Shown here: positions 25,726 to 34,422 of the stretch, in pieces
How positions within the stretch are numbered: the stretch's first letter is position 1
Layout of the letters: the number at the start of each line of letters is the position of its first letter
Source of the DNA: Rhodococcus tibetensis
Lineage (GTDB): Bacteria > Actinomycetota > Actinomycetes > Mycobacteriales > Mycobacteriaceae
Reading direction: 5' to 3'
Length of the DNA stretch: 64,000 bases
NCBI RefSeq assembly: GCF_024438035.1
Contig: NZ_JANFQF010000028.1
Coordinates: 18,260 to 82,259 of the forward strand
The notes under the pieces: generated by a model
Told to the model about the DNA's origin: nothing
Seen by the model: the letters and a program-made list of their open reading frames with translations, nothing else
Databases searched by the model: none
Program-made: the position numbers and the translations under genes

Positions 25726-27111
25726 GTGAGCATTGACATCGAGAGCCCGCTCGCACATCTGAGTGACGAGACCATCGAGGCGCTCGGACGCGAGTTCGAC
25801 GCCATCCACGACGAGATCTACGCCGATCTCGGAGAGCGTGACCGCAAGTACATCAAGTCCGTCATCGCCGCACAGCGCCAGTTGGCCGTCGCCGGCCGCG
25901 TCCTGTTGCTCGGCTCGGTGAACAAACCTGCCTGGCTGGCCGGAACTGCCTGTCTGGGAATGGCGAAGATTCTCGAGAACATGGAAATCGGCCACAACGT
26001 GATGCACGGCCAGTGGGACTGGATGAACGACCCCTATATTCATTCGTCCACGTGGGACTGGGACACGGCGTCGACGGCGAAAGCGTGGAAGCACTCGCAC
26101 AACTACATCCACCACACGTACACCAATATCCGCGGTAAGGACAAAGACCTCGGATACGAGATCATGCGGATCGACCCGAAGCAGCGGTGGCATCCCGTCT
26201 ATCTCGCCCAGCCGTTCTACAACGTTCTGCTGATGGCGTTCTTCGAGTGGGGTGTCGCGCTCCACGACATGGACCTCGAGGCGGTCCGCTCCGGTGAGAA
26301 GTCGTGGAAGGAAGTGTGGCAGGACCTCAAGGGGATCGGTGGTAAGGCTCGCGCCCAGGTCGTCAAGGACTATGTCGGCTGGCCTCTGATTAGCGCAGGC
26401 GCGTTCGGACTCGCGCAACTCACCACCCGCGGGCGACTCGGGCAGCCGGCGATGTCGAGGGTGGGCCGACTGCTACGCGGGAAGCGGGCCCGCGGCCGGT
26501 TGTCGTCGGTCGCGGACGTGTTCGACCGCACGTTACCCGGGATGGAGCGGACCTTTCTCGCCACCGCGCTGGCCGACTTCACCGCCAACATCATCCGCAA
26601 CGTGTGGGCGCACGGCATCATCTTCTGCGGCCACTTCCCCGATCAGACGTACACCTTCAGCGAGAAGGAGGCGGAGGACGAAACTCGTGGTGGCTGGTAC
26701 GTACGTCAGCTGGTCGGCGCCGCCAACATCGACGGCAGCCCGCTGTTCCACATCATCAGCGGAAACCTCGGGTACCAGGTCGAGCACCACCTCTATCCGG
26801 ACATGCCGAGCACCCGCTATTCCGAGGTGGCGCCGAAGGTGAAGGACATCTGCGAACGGTACCAATTGCCGTACAACTCAGGGCCTTTGATGCAGCAGTG
26901 GGGCATGGTGCACCGGACGATCCTGCGGTTGGCGTTTCCGGGCGGCAAGCCGCGTCCGAAGCCAGGGCCGTACCGCGGGGAAAAGGGTACCGACGCCGGC
27001 AAGCGAAGCGAAGCGGCGGCGTTCCGTAACCGCGTGCCTGCCGACCACCCTGTCGCCGGACCCGAACACGACTCCGGCGGAGTGGAAGTGTCGCCGCCAC
27101 CGCGGGACTGA
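25726..27111 (+). CDS. Membrane acyl-CoA (stearoyl) delta-9 desaturase, DesA3-like
   Basis: A 461-aa di-iron membrane desaturase introducing a double bond into fatty acyl chains with electrons from the reductase encoded just upstream. Three histidine boxes are visible: HNVMHG, HSHNYIHH and QVEHHLYPD, the ligands of the di-iron centre. I start it at GTG 25726, behind AAGGAAGGA at 7 nt; an earlier GTG at 25702 overlapping the reductase is possible. The C-terminal 50 residues are basic and proline-rich and extend past the conserved domain. A paralogue lies at 28533-29741. Confidence 0.88.
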   Translation: MSIDIESPLAHLSDETIEALGREFDAIHDEIYADLGERDRKYIKSVIAAQRQLAVAGRVLLLGSVNKPAWLAGTACLGMAKILENMEIGHNVMHGQWDWMNDPYIHSSTWDWDTASTAKAWKHSHNYIHHTYTNIRGKDKDLGYEIMRIDPKQRWHPVYLAQPFYNVLLMAFFEWGVALHDMDLEAVRSGEKSWKEVWQDLKGIGGKARAQVVKDYVGWPLISAGAFGLAQLTTRGRLGQPAMSRVGRLLRGKRARGRLSSVADVFDRTLPGMERTFLATALADFTANIIRNVWAHGIIFCGHFPDQTYTFSEKEAEDETRGGWYVRQLVGAANIDGSPLFHIISGNLGYQVEHHLYPDMPSTRYSEVAPKVKDICERYQLPYNSGPLMQQWGMVHRTILRLAFPGGKPRPKPGPYRGEKGTDAGKRSEAAAFRNRVPADHPVAGPEHDSGGVEVSPPPRD

Positions 27112-27179
27112 CAGGCCGGCGCGCCGGGTGCCGTAGTTCACGTTGGACGCCTACCCCGTGTCTCGGACGCCAATGACGT

Positions 27180-27887
27180 TCAGGTACGCGTGGACGGATC
27201 TTCACCGCTACGCAGCGGTGGCAGGTGCTCGATGGCGCCGGCGACCGTCGCGAGGGCTTGGCTCGTACGACGGCACCCCGCCGCCAACGGGGACGGCGCC
27301 CGGCGTGATACGTGATCCAGACGGTCCCGCGAACGATCCAACCCGGTCAGCGGGAGAGCGGCGAGGGCATTACCCGGCAATCGCCGGGCGACCGTCGGAT
27401 GCGGCCGGGTAGGAGCCGTGTATCGAACCACCTGCCACATCCGTCCCACCCGGCGTAGTGCGCGTGGATCCAGCGCTTCCTGCAGTTTCGGAAGGAGAAC
27501 GTCTTCCTCGTCACGTACGTCTTGCCGGAGTAGTTCGGTGATCTCGGCGAACAGTTGATGATGTTCGGAGGTATCCGGGTCGAGGGTATCGAGTTTCGTG
27601 AACAGCTCGTTGATCTCCTGATGTTCCTGTTCGATTTCCAGTGTCAGCTTCTCACCGTCCCGAAGTGTGCGGCGCGCCAGCGGCCATAACACGGCTTCCT
27701 CCGCGAACGCGTGCGGAAAAACGAGACGGCACAAAGACGTCAGTTCATCCTGACGTCGGTTGCCGCTGCACTTGTCGATGCGCTGGAGTAGTACATCGAG
27801 TTCTCGGTGGTCTCGTCGCTGGAGGGTCAGGACACTGTGGGGGCCACCGAGTTCGGTTTCACTCTGGTCGGCAAGGGGCCGTGGCAT
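27180..27887 (-). CDS. Hemerythrin-like HHE domain protein
   Basis: A 235-aa protein. A four-helix hemerythrin/HHE domain occupies about residues 15-145, with iron-ligand candidates in LQRRDHRELDVLLQRID, FPHAFAEEAVLWP, EIEQEHQEINELF and DVRDEEDVLLPKL. The C-terminal 80 residues are basic and low in conservation. Such proteins bind a di-iron centre and sense or scavenge oxygen or nitric oxide. ATG 27887 follows AAGGAGAACAACG. Convergent with the desaturase gene at 25726. Confidence 0.8.
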   Translation of the reverse strand: MPRPLADQSETELGGPHSVLTLQRRDHRELDVLLQRIDKCSGNRRQDELTSLCRLVFPHAFAEEAVLWPLARRTLRDGEKLTLEIEQEHQEINELFTKLDTLDPDTSEHHQLFAEITELLRQDVRDEEDVLLPKLQEALDPRALRRVGRMWQVVRYTAPTRPHPTVARRLPGNALAALPLTGLDRSRDRLDHVSRRAPSPLAAGCRRTSQALATVAGAIEHLPPLRSGEDPSTRT

Positions 27888-28532
27888 CGTTGTTCTCCTT
27901 CTCGGGCGTTCTGCAGTGTGCCGAACGCCTACCCCCACGTCGGAAACACAAACTACTCTTGTTTACCTCGACGTCGTTGCAGCGCGCCGCGGGTTCGGGT
28001 TTCCTCGCCGCTGTCGACACCCCCGGCGCTTCGATCGCCGAGCTGTTGTGGGTGTTCTACCCGTACGCTCTGCTCACCGTCGGATCCAGGGTGAGCGTTC
28101 CCGTGCGGCGCACGCTTCCGACCCGACGCACTCACCTGAGGGTGTTGGCCCGTTCATCAGTCACGAGCTGAGTGCTCGTCAAGTCGGCCAAGTCTGCTCG
28201 ACCATCGTCACGTCTGAAACATTTGTGCAATTGAGGGCGGTGTGTACGTCGCCCCGGCGGATACTCGTTCGAGAACATCGTCCCCGGCCGATCCGGTGGC
28301 CTCACTCCCCGGAGCTCCCACGGCACACAGAGTTCGGGTCCGGAAGGTGACGACCTGCATCGAGTGATCGGGTGACCGCCGATCCCTGACTGGTCAGGCC
28401 ACCCCTCGGAAAGCACATAAACCGCCTTCCGCCCTGACAGATTCGGCTCGACATCGTTGACCTGGGTCAGAGCGTCCCCGCGAGATTCTCGAACGGTCGC
28501 CAATGCTCGAGTGGCACCACGGTGCGGCAATG
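27888..28532. other. Gene-free stretch upstream of hemerythrin gene
   Basis: No convincing gene in about 645 nt on either strand; the open frames are short or compositionally unlike proteins. The hemerythrin promoter must lie in its first part, and the 3' flank of the second desaturase gene in the last. Confidence 0.45.
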
Positions 28533-29741
28533 TCAGACTCCCACACGGTCGCGGATTGCTGTCAACAGCCCGCGGCGCACGCCCGTGGCCGGGTCGATCC
28601 GCGGCCTGGGATCGGTGAACTTGCGTTCCGACGCGGTTTCGGGCGCGTCGTCGGCGGTCGCTTGCAGAAACTGGTTCGGCAGCGCCAGCTTGGCGATGGT
28701 GCGCCAGGACTGCAGGTACTGAACGGGCAGCGATCCGGTCGTGTAGGGCAGGTCGTACCTTTCGCACAGCGCACGCACGCGCACGGATATTTCGCGCAGC
28801 CGGTTGCTCGGCAGATCGGGGAACAGGTGATGCTCGATCTGGTAGCAGAGGTTGCCGCTCATGAACTCCACGACCGGCCCCGCCTCGAAATTCGCGCTGC
28901 CGAGCATCTGGCGCAGGTACCACTGCCCCCGCGTTTCGTCCTCCACGTCGGCCTCGGTGAACTTCTCCGCGCCGTCGGGAAAATGCCCGCAGAAGATGAC
29001 CATGTTGGTCCAGACGTTGCGGATCATGTTCGCCGTCAGGTTCGCGGTGAACGTGGACAGGAACGCCGGACCGGTCAGTGCCGGGTAGACGAGATAGTCC
29101 TTGGCGATCTGCTTGCCGACCTTCTCGAGCACCTCGCGGCCTCTGCGCACGAACTCGACACGATCGACACCGCCCTTGGCTACCTTGCCCAGCTCCAAGT
29201 GCTGGAACGCCACGCCGTACTCGAAGAACAGTTGCAACAGCAGGTTGTAGACAGGATTGCCGACGCTCCACGGCTGCCAGCGCTGATCGCGGGTGACGCG
29301 AAGCAGGCCGTAGCCCACATCGTCGTCCATCCCGAGCACATTGGTGTACTTGTGATGGATGTAGTTGTGGGTCTGCTTCCAATGCTCTGACACTCCGGCA
29401 ATGTCCCACTCCCACGACGACGAGTGGATCTCCGGATCGTTCATCCAATCCCACTGACCGTGCATGACGTTGTGGCCGAGCTCCATGTTCTCGACGATCT
29501 TGGCGGTGCCGAGCAGCGCCGTGCCGGCAAGCCAGGCCGGGGGAAACCAACTCGCGAACAACACTGCGCGACCACCCGTTTCGAGGGACCGCTGTAGCCG
29601 GATCGTGGTGTGAATGTACCGGGCGTCCCGCTCGCCACGCGAGGCTTCGATATCACGCCGGATCGTGTCGAACTCGCCGCAAAGCGCCTCGACATCCGCT
29701 TCGGTCAGGTGGGCATAGTCCGTAACATCGGAAATCGCCAT
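28533..29741 (-). CDS. Second membrane acyl desaturase (DesA3-like paralogue)
   Basis: A 402-aa di-iron desaturase with histidine boxes HNVMHG, QTHNYIHH and QIEHHLFPD, aligned throughout with the 25726 paralogue but shorter and clearly divergent. No reductase gene sits next to it, so it may use the one at 24587. The start ATG 29741 is a few nt from a pair of 12-bp direct repeats that resemble a repressor site, suggesting separate control. Substrate position and chain length are unknown. Confidence 0.87.
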   Translation of the reverse strand: MAISDVTDYAHLTEADVEALCGEFDTIRRDIEASRGERDARYIHTTIRLQRSLETGGRAVLFASWFPPAWLAGTALLGTAKIVENMELGHNVMHGQWDWMNDPEIHSSSWEWDIAGVSEHWKQTHNYIHHKYTNVLGMDDDVGYGLLRVTRDQRWQPWSVGNPVYNLLLQLFFEYGVAFQHLELGKVAKGGVDRVEFVRRGREVLEKVGKQIAKDYLVYPALTGPAFLSTFTANLTANMIRNVWTNMVIFCGHFPDGAEKFTEADVEDETRGQWYLRQMLGSANFEAGPVVEFMSGNLCYQIEHHLFPDLPSNRLREISVRVRALCERYDLPYTTGSLPVQYLQSWRTIAKLALPNQFLQATADDAPETASERKFTDPRPRIDPATGVRRGLLTAIRDRVGV

Positions 29742-29754
29742 GAGTCAACGCTAG

Positions 29755-29781
29755 CGTAGGTTACGCAATCGTAGGTTACGC
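29755..29781. promoter_or_regulatory. Tandem operator repeats before desaturase gene
   Basis: CGTAGGTTACGC occurs twice, at 29755-29766 and 29770-29781, with a 15-nt period. Each copy contains the inverted repeat CGTA-GGT-TACG. It lies 14 nt upstream of the desaturase start, where a repressor would block initiation. TetR-type control of desaturases is common in actinobacteria; which protein binds here is unknown. Confidence 0.55.
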
Positions 29782-30555
29782 GCAGATGAGATGTGAGTTA
29801 GCTGGAACGGTACTTGCTTCCTCCGTGCGGGCATTCCGGCGGCGACCGGCGGGAACCGGGGAAATGCCGACTGATGTCCAGTCGAGGAACCCGCGCCGGG
29901 ACGAAGGGGCGTCCCAGCGGCAGTTCGCCCTCGTTCCGTAAGCGGATCCCTCTGTGGGACAGATTGGGCGGTCATGTCGCCATACCGAAATGAACTCGTA
30001 CCACGGCCCGCCGATGTGAGTTGCGGTGAAATCGTCGAATCCGGCAGGCGTACCGCTCGGGGAGTAAGCCCACCCGCTGCTCGCCGTCAGGCCGAGTCCT
30101 CCGTCCTTGATGAAGTAGACGACGCCATCGCCCGACATGGCGGTGCGCATATCGAACCGGCCGATCTCGAGCTGGCTGTGGAGCGGCTCCGGATCGGCCA
30201 GCAACTCGCGCGCTACCTGCTCGAACTCGGGACGTGTGTCGTCGAACGACGACCGTGGCGCGAGCGGCACCGTGGCGACAGCGAGGAGTACGACCGCCGG
30301 TGCGGGCACGATCCACCATGACCACCGCCGGTCCGCGCCGATGACATACAGCGTCCGCACTGTCCACACCAGCCCGACGACGGCGAGGACCAGCAACGCC
30401 GCTGCACCAAACAACAGAGGATCGGCCCAACCCGAGCTGCCGTAGCGAGAGGGCCACCAGTCGTAGTAGATGCACACCAAGATCAGGATTGGGACCACGA
30501 TGAAGGCCAAGTGGATCGGTCCGGGAGGCTTGTTCGGCTTGTCGTAGCTGATCAG
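29776..30555 (-). CDS. Hypothetical membrane protein, probably 5'-truncated
   Basis: About 260 aa. Two or three hydrophobic helices are visible (IHLAFIVVPILILVCIYYDW, ALLVLAVVGLVWTVRTLYVI, APAVVLLAVATVPLAP), followed by an extracytoplasmic domain of about 150 residues with four or so conserved-looking segments such as GRFDMRTAMSGDGVVYF and HIGGPWYEFISVW. No ATG/GTG/TTG occurs near the natural N-terminus, and codons beyond 30555 on this strand overlap the csf3 relic on the other strand. I infer that the 5' end was lost at a junction with that relic. Function unknown. Confidence 0.5.
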   Translation of the reverse strand: MISYDKPNKPPGPIHLAFIVVPILILVCIYYDWWPSRYGSSGWADPLLFGAAALLVLAVVGLVWTVRTLYVIGADRRWSWWIVPAPAVVLLAVATVPLAPRSSFDDTRPEFEQVARELLADPEPLHSQLEIGRFDMRTAMSGDGVVYFIKDGGLGLTASSGWAYSPSGTPAGFDDFTATHIGGPWYEFISVWRHDRPICPTEGSAYGTRANCRWDAPSSRRGFLDWTSVGISPVPAGRRRNARTEEASTVPANSHLICA

Positions 30556-31164
30556 CGCAATCAGCCTCGACGGCCTCCTCGCCTCCGAACTGCGCGAGAA
30601 CGTCAAGGCCGCCGCCCGCGCCTCCGGCACCGACTACACCCCCTACAGCCCCGACACCCTGCCGGAGGACCTGGAGCTGCCGCTGGCCCGCTGCACCGGA
30701 GACGGTGACAAGGGATGGCATTGGGCTGCGACCTTCGCCTACCCGGAGGACGAGATCCCGGGCCCGCACGTGCAGATCTCCTCGCGCCGATCGTGTCGAT
30801 CGGGAAGAAACGCAGCGCCGGCCACGGCCACATCCTCGACTGGACCATCACCGAGCACCCCGGCGCCGACCGATGGGAGTACGCGCACCTGCACCCCGAC
30901 GGCACCTTCGGCCGCACCGCCACCCCGGGCTGCCTGCACGAGCGGGAGGTCCGAACAGGTGGGGGCGGGCAGATGGGGTTGCGGCCGCCGTACATGCATC
31001 CGGGTTGCGCCGACAGGTGTTTCTGCCGGCCCGCTGATCCCTGCCAGGGCGCGAACAGGAAGGGACGTGTCATCAGCACGCGGACAAAGAAGCAAGGTGG
31101 GCTGCGGGCCAAGAAGCCGCGTGCGGTCTTCGCCCCCTGTACTCGAGGGCCAAACGTGGAGTAA
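30555..31164 (+). pseudogene. csf3: csf3 (type IV CRISPR Cas5-like) remnant
   Basis: A plus-strand frame begins without a start codon and reads SLDGLLASELRENVKAAARA, then ELPLARCTGDGDKGWHWAA and PGPHVQIS. After a shift to another frame near 30785 comes IVSIGKKRSAGHGHILDW, a glycine-rich loop typical of RAMP-fold Cas proteins, and GLRPPYMHPG near the end. LDGLLA at the N-terminus, PLAR, the GKKR-GHG loop and a C-terminal RPPYxHP are the pattern I associate with Csf3 of type IV systems. The middle part is missing and the 5' end is cut. No csf1, csf2, csf4, dinG or repeat array is present. Assignment is from memory of the family. Confidence 0.5.
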
Positions 31165-31712
31165 ATACCGCTCCTCGATCGGCGGATCGTGGTCCTCGCC
31201 CAGTGCCTTTTCCGGTTCACCTCGTGAGCGCGGACTCGATAAAATCCAGCACCTCTCGATGTCACCGATCGGTGAAAAATGCCAGGTACGTCAGCGGCGA
31301 GCGGGTAGTAGTTGCCGGCTGCCGCCCTTGTGAATGCGCTCAACGCGCGGAACCCGATCTCTTCGACTGTCTCCCATTCCTTCTGCGGGCAAGCCCTCCG
31401 TGTGTTCGCGCCCGTATGCGGGTATGACTCATAGATTCGGTGTAGTCCGTACCCACTGTTGGGCTTTCCCAGAAGGCCCGAGTTCTGGGCCCATAGAACA
31501 TGGTCGAGGAGTTAAGGCCTCAGCACTGCCCCGGCATTTATTTCGAGGATCGAGCGGCCCTGGGGGGCACGCAGCCGACGTTGTTGATCGCGGTGGCGCC
31601 GTCGCAGCGTACTTGCGGATACACGAACGTCTCGGTGGTCGTTTCCTACGCTATGAGCAAGTTCGAAGTGTCGAAGTTAGGGGTCGCGTGAGCAAGTATC
31701 GGGCGTATAGAG
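31165..31712. other. Gene-free stretch between csf3 relic and the biosynthetic operon
   Basis: No supported gene in about 550 nt. Possible protein-like scraps on the minus strand are broken by stops, consistent with decayed DNA. The 3' end of the 18-gene operon abuts it; I see no strong terminator hairpin. Confidence 0.45.
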
Positions 31713-31985
31713 TCACAAATCGCCAGTGCCGCCCGCAGCCTGAGCAGCCAGTTCAGTATGTATCCGTTCGGATTGTCCATGCAGAGTCGGGTCGTCGAGC
31801 AACCAACTGAGCTTGTAGTCGATCCCGAACTCACGCTCGACCCGTTCGACCAGTCGGACAGCCAGGATTGAGGTTCCACCCAGTCCGAAGAAGCTATCGT
31901 CACGGTTAATGGGGATGGCCTCCCCGAAGAGGCGCTGCCAAAGTTCGACCAAGGCATCCTCAATCGAATTGTTGTTTTGAGTCAC
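31713..31985 (-). CDS. Free-standing acyl/peptidyl carrier protein
   Basis: A 90-aa carrier protein. The phosphopantetheine site is the Ser of DSFFGLGGTSILAVRLVERV, in a normal four-helix carrier fold; the LGGTS form is closer to NRPS-type carriers. It starts at GTG 31985, with AGAGAGG 7 nt upstream. It is the last gene of the operon, 34 nt after the acyl-CoA dehydrogenase, which suggests that the dehydrogenase acts on a substrate bound to this carrier, as in hydroxy- or aminomalonyl extender-unit pathways. Its acyl group is unknown and no separate loading enzyme sits next to it. Confidence 0.85.
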   Translation of the reverse strand: MTQNNNSIEDALVELWQRLFGEAIPINRDDSFFGLGGTSILAVRLVERVEREFGIDYKLSWLLDDPTLHGQSERIHTELAAQAAGGTGDL

Positions 31986-32019
31986 AGGGTTGCCTCTCTG
32001 CAGGTAGATGGCGGGCGGC

Positions 32020-33129
32020 TCAAGAAAGAACGAGCCGCCCGCCGTTGTAGTAGTTGAGCAACGCAGGAATTCCGTCTCGAGTGCCCCCGGGGTGGAAGGC
32101 AAGTGCTCGAGCGGCGGCCGCAGCCCGGAAGTTGTCGGGAGTGGCATGTATGCCCAGCACTCGCAGTGCGTGACTGGTTGACTCTCGGATTGCGCGCTGT
32201 GCCGCCACGCGGCAGATGATGCCGTCGGCCAGGGCGGACTGCCCGCGGTCCCCGGCGTCCACGCGTTGCGCGAGCCCACGTACAGCTAGGTAGGCCCCTT
32301 CGAGCATCGCTATGGAGTCGAGGACCGTTTCGATGCCGGCTCCCGGTGCATTCGCGGCTGCCTCGACCAGTCCGCTTGCGGCTCCCAAGTATGCTGCCGT
32401 GATTAGGATTTCAAACCAGATTAGGTTCGCGCTGGCTCCCTTCCCTGCGGTGTCCGCCCCGATCGGGATGATCGCCTCGGGAGGGACGTACACGTTCTTC
32501 AAACGGATCTCGTCGGTCTGCGAGGCGGCGAGTGCGTCGTTTAGCCACAGTTCGTGTCGGTGCAGATGCGGATGGTCGGCGTCAATGAGGAGGATTGCCA
32601 TCTCTCCGGACATTGGGTGGCCGTCGGGTAGGCGGACCAGCATGGAAAGAATGCCCATGTCCCATACCAATGAGCACGGCCGCTTGACCCCGTTGACGAC
32701 CACACCGCTGTGGTGCTCGCGGACTTCGATTCCTGGATTGAAGACGCCGCCGGTTTGCTGTCCTTCTGCCCCGCAGGATGCAACCAGAAGTCGTTGCCGC
32801 GCAATGCGCTCGAGGATGGGCGCACGCAGTTCCGGTTGCAGTGTCTCGGCCAGCCAGGCAATCTTGTAGTGGTGCATGGTGGTTCCCACGGCCACCGATG
32901 CGCTACGACTGCCGAGGGCACGCATCACCTCGGTGGCTTGGGTTGCGTTCGCCCCCAAGCCACCGTGCTCTCGGGGTACCAGCAGTCCAGCGCCACCGGC
33001 TGCAGCAAAGTCCCGGATCACGCTGGATCCTCGGGCTTCGAGGTTCGCCGGTTCCTGACGAGAGAGCTGCTCGTCGAACCCGGGCAAGAGCCGTGCGAGT
33101 TGCTCACGCTCACGGTGCAGAAACGTCAT
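32020..33129 (-). CDS. Acyl-CoA dehydrogenase family protein (carrier-linked)
   Basis: A 369-aa FAD-dependent acyl-CoA dehydrogenase fold protein. The N-terminal helices contain GLLVPREHGGLGANATQATE, the middle domain runs around KRPCSLVWDMGILSMLV and TDEIRLKNVYVPPEAIIP, and the C-terminal helical domain ends with RALGSR-like pairs and GIPALLNYYNG. It is shorter than most family members. The likely role is oxidation (desaturation or hydroxy/amino oxidation) of an acyl group on the neighbouring carrier protein. ATG 33129 has AGGAGGTG upstream. It overlaps the acetyltransferase gene by 20 nt. Confidence 0.8.
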   Translation of the reverse strand: MTFLHREREQLARLLPGFDEQLSRQEPANLEARGSSVIRDFAAAGGAGLLVPREHGGLGANATQATEVMRALGSRSASVAVGTTMHHYKIAWLAETLQPELRAPILERIARQRLLVASCGAEGQQTGGVFNPGIEVREHHSGVVVNGVKRPCSLVWDMGILSMLVRLPDGHPMSGEMAILLIDADHPHLHRHELWLNDALAASQTDEIRLKNVYVPPEAIIPIGADTAGKGASANLIWFEILITAAYLGAASGLVEAAANAPGAGIETVLDSIAMLEGAYLAVRGLAQRVDAGDRGQSALADGIICRVAAQRAIRESTSHALRVLGIHATPDNFRAAAAARALAFHPGGTRDGIPALLNYYNGGRLVLS

Positions 33130-33682
33130 GCCCACCTCCTGATGTCGATTTCTCGATGTCTGGTGTGGCGATCGGTTCGAGCGACCGCACGAAGCAGACT
33201 CGATCAAGGCCTTTGCCGTCGTAGTCCGGTTGCACGTCGAACCCGCCGGAGTGGGGACGGCCGGTGGCGACCTCGAACCCCAGGGCACGGTGGAATCCGA
33301 TCGATCTGATGTTTCCTGGGCTAGTCACGCAGGACACCCTTGTCGCCCCTCGACTCGCGCACAATTCGAAGAAGCGCCGGTAGAGCCGTCCTCCAAGTCC
33401 GTGCCCGCGCAGATCGGGATGCACTCCGACGAAATGAATGTACGCCTGGCCGGCGCGGGATTGAGACATGAAACCGATTAGGTAAGCGGCCACCTCGTCA
33501 CGAGGGTCGGTGACGACCATGGAGATGTCCGCGAAGTGTTGGAAGAACAACCGTGGGAGGAGCAACATCCGTTGGTTCGCTGCTTGCGGATCACCCCAGT
33601 CGTCCCACCATGCGGTCAGTGTGCGATGGATGGGGAGGAAGTCGTCCTCCTCCAGGGGTCTGATCGGGTAGCCGCTGGTCAT
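33110..33682 (-). CDS. GNAT-family N-acetyltransferase
   Basis: A 190-aa acetyltransferase of the GNAT fold. The acetyl-CoA-binding motif A is GVHPDLRGHGLGGRLYRRFF, followed by the motif B region NIRSIGFHRALGFEVATGR. Members acetylate amines; in this context a tailoring or protective N-acylation of the product or of an intermediate is likely. It may work in opposition to the PIG-L deacetylase encoded immediately upstream with a 4-nt overlap. The C-terminal 20 residues overlap the start of the acyl-CoA dehydrogenase gene. Confidence 0.82.
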   Translation of the reverse strand: MTSGYPIRPLEEDDFLPIHRTLTAWWDDWGDPQAANQRMLLLPRLFFQHFADISMVVTDPRDEVAAYLIGFMSQSRAGQAYIHFVGVHPDLRGHGLGGRLYRRFFELCASRGATRVSCVTSPGNIRSIGFHRALGFEVATGRPHSGGFDVQPDYDGKGLDRVCFVRSLEPIATPDIEKSTSGGGHDVSAP

Positions 33683-34422
33683 GTTGCCAGTGTCACCTTT
33701 TCGAACTCGACCGCGTACTCTGCACCGTACCGCCGCCCGGTTTCTTGGGCGAGGGTACGCACGTAGTCAATGGCATCGAAGTCGCCGAGACCGGCGAGGT
33801 ATTCCTTGTGCTCGGCCAGTGAAGCCAGCGCCGACTCGATGTGCTCTGTCACATCGACTCCAATGGTCGATCGGGGAGAGTGCGCAGCCAGAAGCCACTG
33901 GGTACCTGCCCACGGTTCGAGGCCCTCGTCCAACAACTCTCGGAACACCCACCGGTTGGCGGCGTCTCGTACGCCGTCGAGAAGTGCTTGCCCGGTTGCG
34001 ATGTGATCGGCCTGATTCAATTCGCCGGTGTCCCAGACATCTCGGAAATTGTTGGTGATGATCACTTCGGGGCGGGTCTGGCGAACTACACGGCTGATTG
34101 CGCGTCGCAGCGGCAGCCCGTATTCGAGTACGCCGTCGGGGAAGTCGAGGAACCTCACGTCGTTCACCCCGACCAGGCGAGCAGATGCCACTTGTTCGAG
34201 GGCGCGAATTTCGCCGGCTTTGTCCGGGTCCATGCTGTCGATCCCGGCTTCGCCGCGGGTCACCATGCAGTAGGTGATCTGCCGGCCTTCGCTGGTCCAA
34301 CGGGCGATTGCCGCGGCGGCGCCGAATTCAAGGTCGTCGGGGTGTGCGACCAGAGCCAACCCTTTGGACCAATTCTCGGGCTCCTCGTCTCGGGTGATCT
34401 GTGGCTCGGGTGTGGCGTTCAT
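33679..34422 (-). CDS. PIG-L family N-deacetylase (LmbE-like)
   Basis: A 247-aa zinc-dependent deacetylase/amidase. The diagnostic motif AHPDDLEFGAA occurs at about residue 27, and NQADHIATG supplies the later metal-binding His. The family includes the mycothiol enzymes MshB and Mca and antibiotic-pathway hydrolases. Mca-type members cleave mycothiol S-conjugates, so with a cysteine-using NRPS a role in removing an N-acyl or mycothiol group is conceivable; that is inference. Start overlaps the upstream FMN-protein gene and the stop overlaps the GNAT gene, each by 4 nt. Confidence 0.85.
   Translation of the reverse strand: MNATPEPQITRDEEPENWSKGLALVAHPDDLEFGAAAAIARWTSEGRQITYCMVTRGEAGIDSMDPDKAGEIRALEQVASARLVGVNDVRFLDFPDGVLEYGLPLRRAISRVVRQTRPEVIITNNFRDVWDTGELNQADHIATGQALLDGVRDAANRWVFRELLDEGLEPWAGTQWLLAAHSPRSTIGVDVTEHIESALASLAEHKEYLAGLGDFDAIDYVRTLAQETGRRYGAEYAVEFEKVTLAT

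Noticed and set aside
27116..27127. 12-bp palindrome CCGGCGCGCCGG as a terminator
   Set aside because: No loop and too short; GC palindromes of this size are expected by chance here.
28132..29550. 472-codon open frame on the minus strand overlapping the second desaturase
   Set aside because: It is in another frame of the desaturase gene, has Arg/Gly/Ala-rich composition and no recognisable motif; the three histidine boxes are in the 28533-29741 frame.
29755..29781. CRISPR array
   Set aside because: Only two direct repeats of 12 bp with a 3-nt gap; an operator is the better explanation. No array is present near the csf3 relic either.
30603..31343. 246-codon minus-strand frame across the csf3 relic
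   Set aside because: Antisense to the better supported RAMP-like pieces; Arg/Pro-rich shadow.
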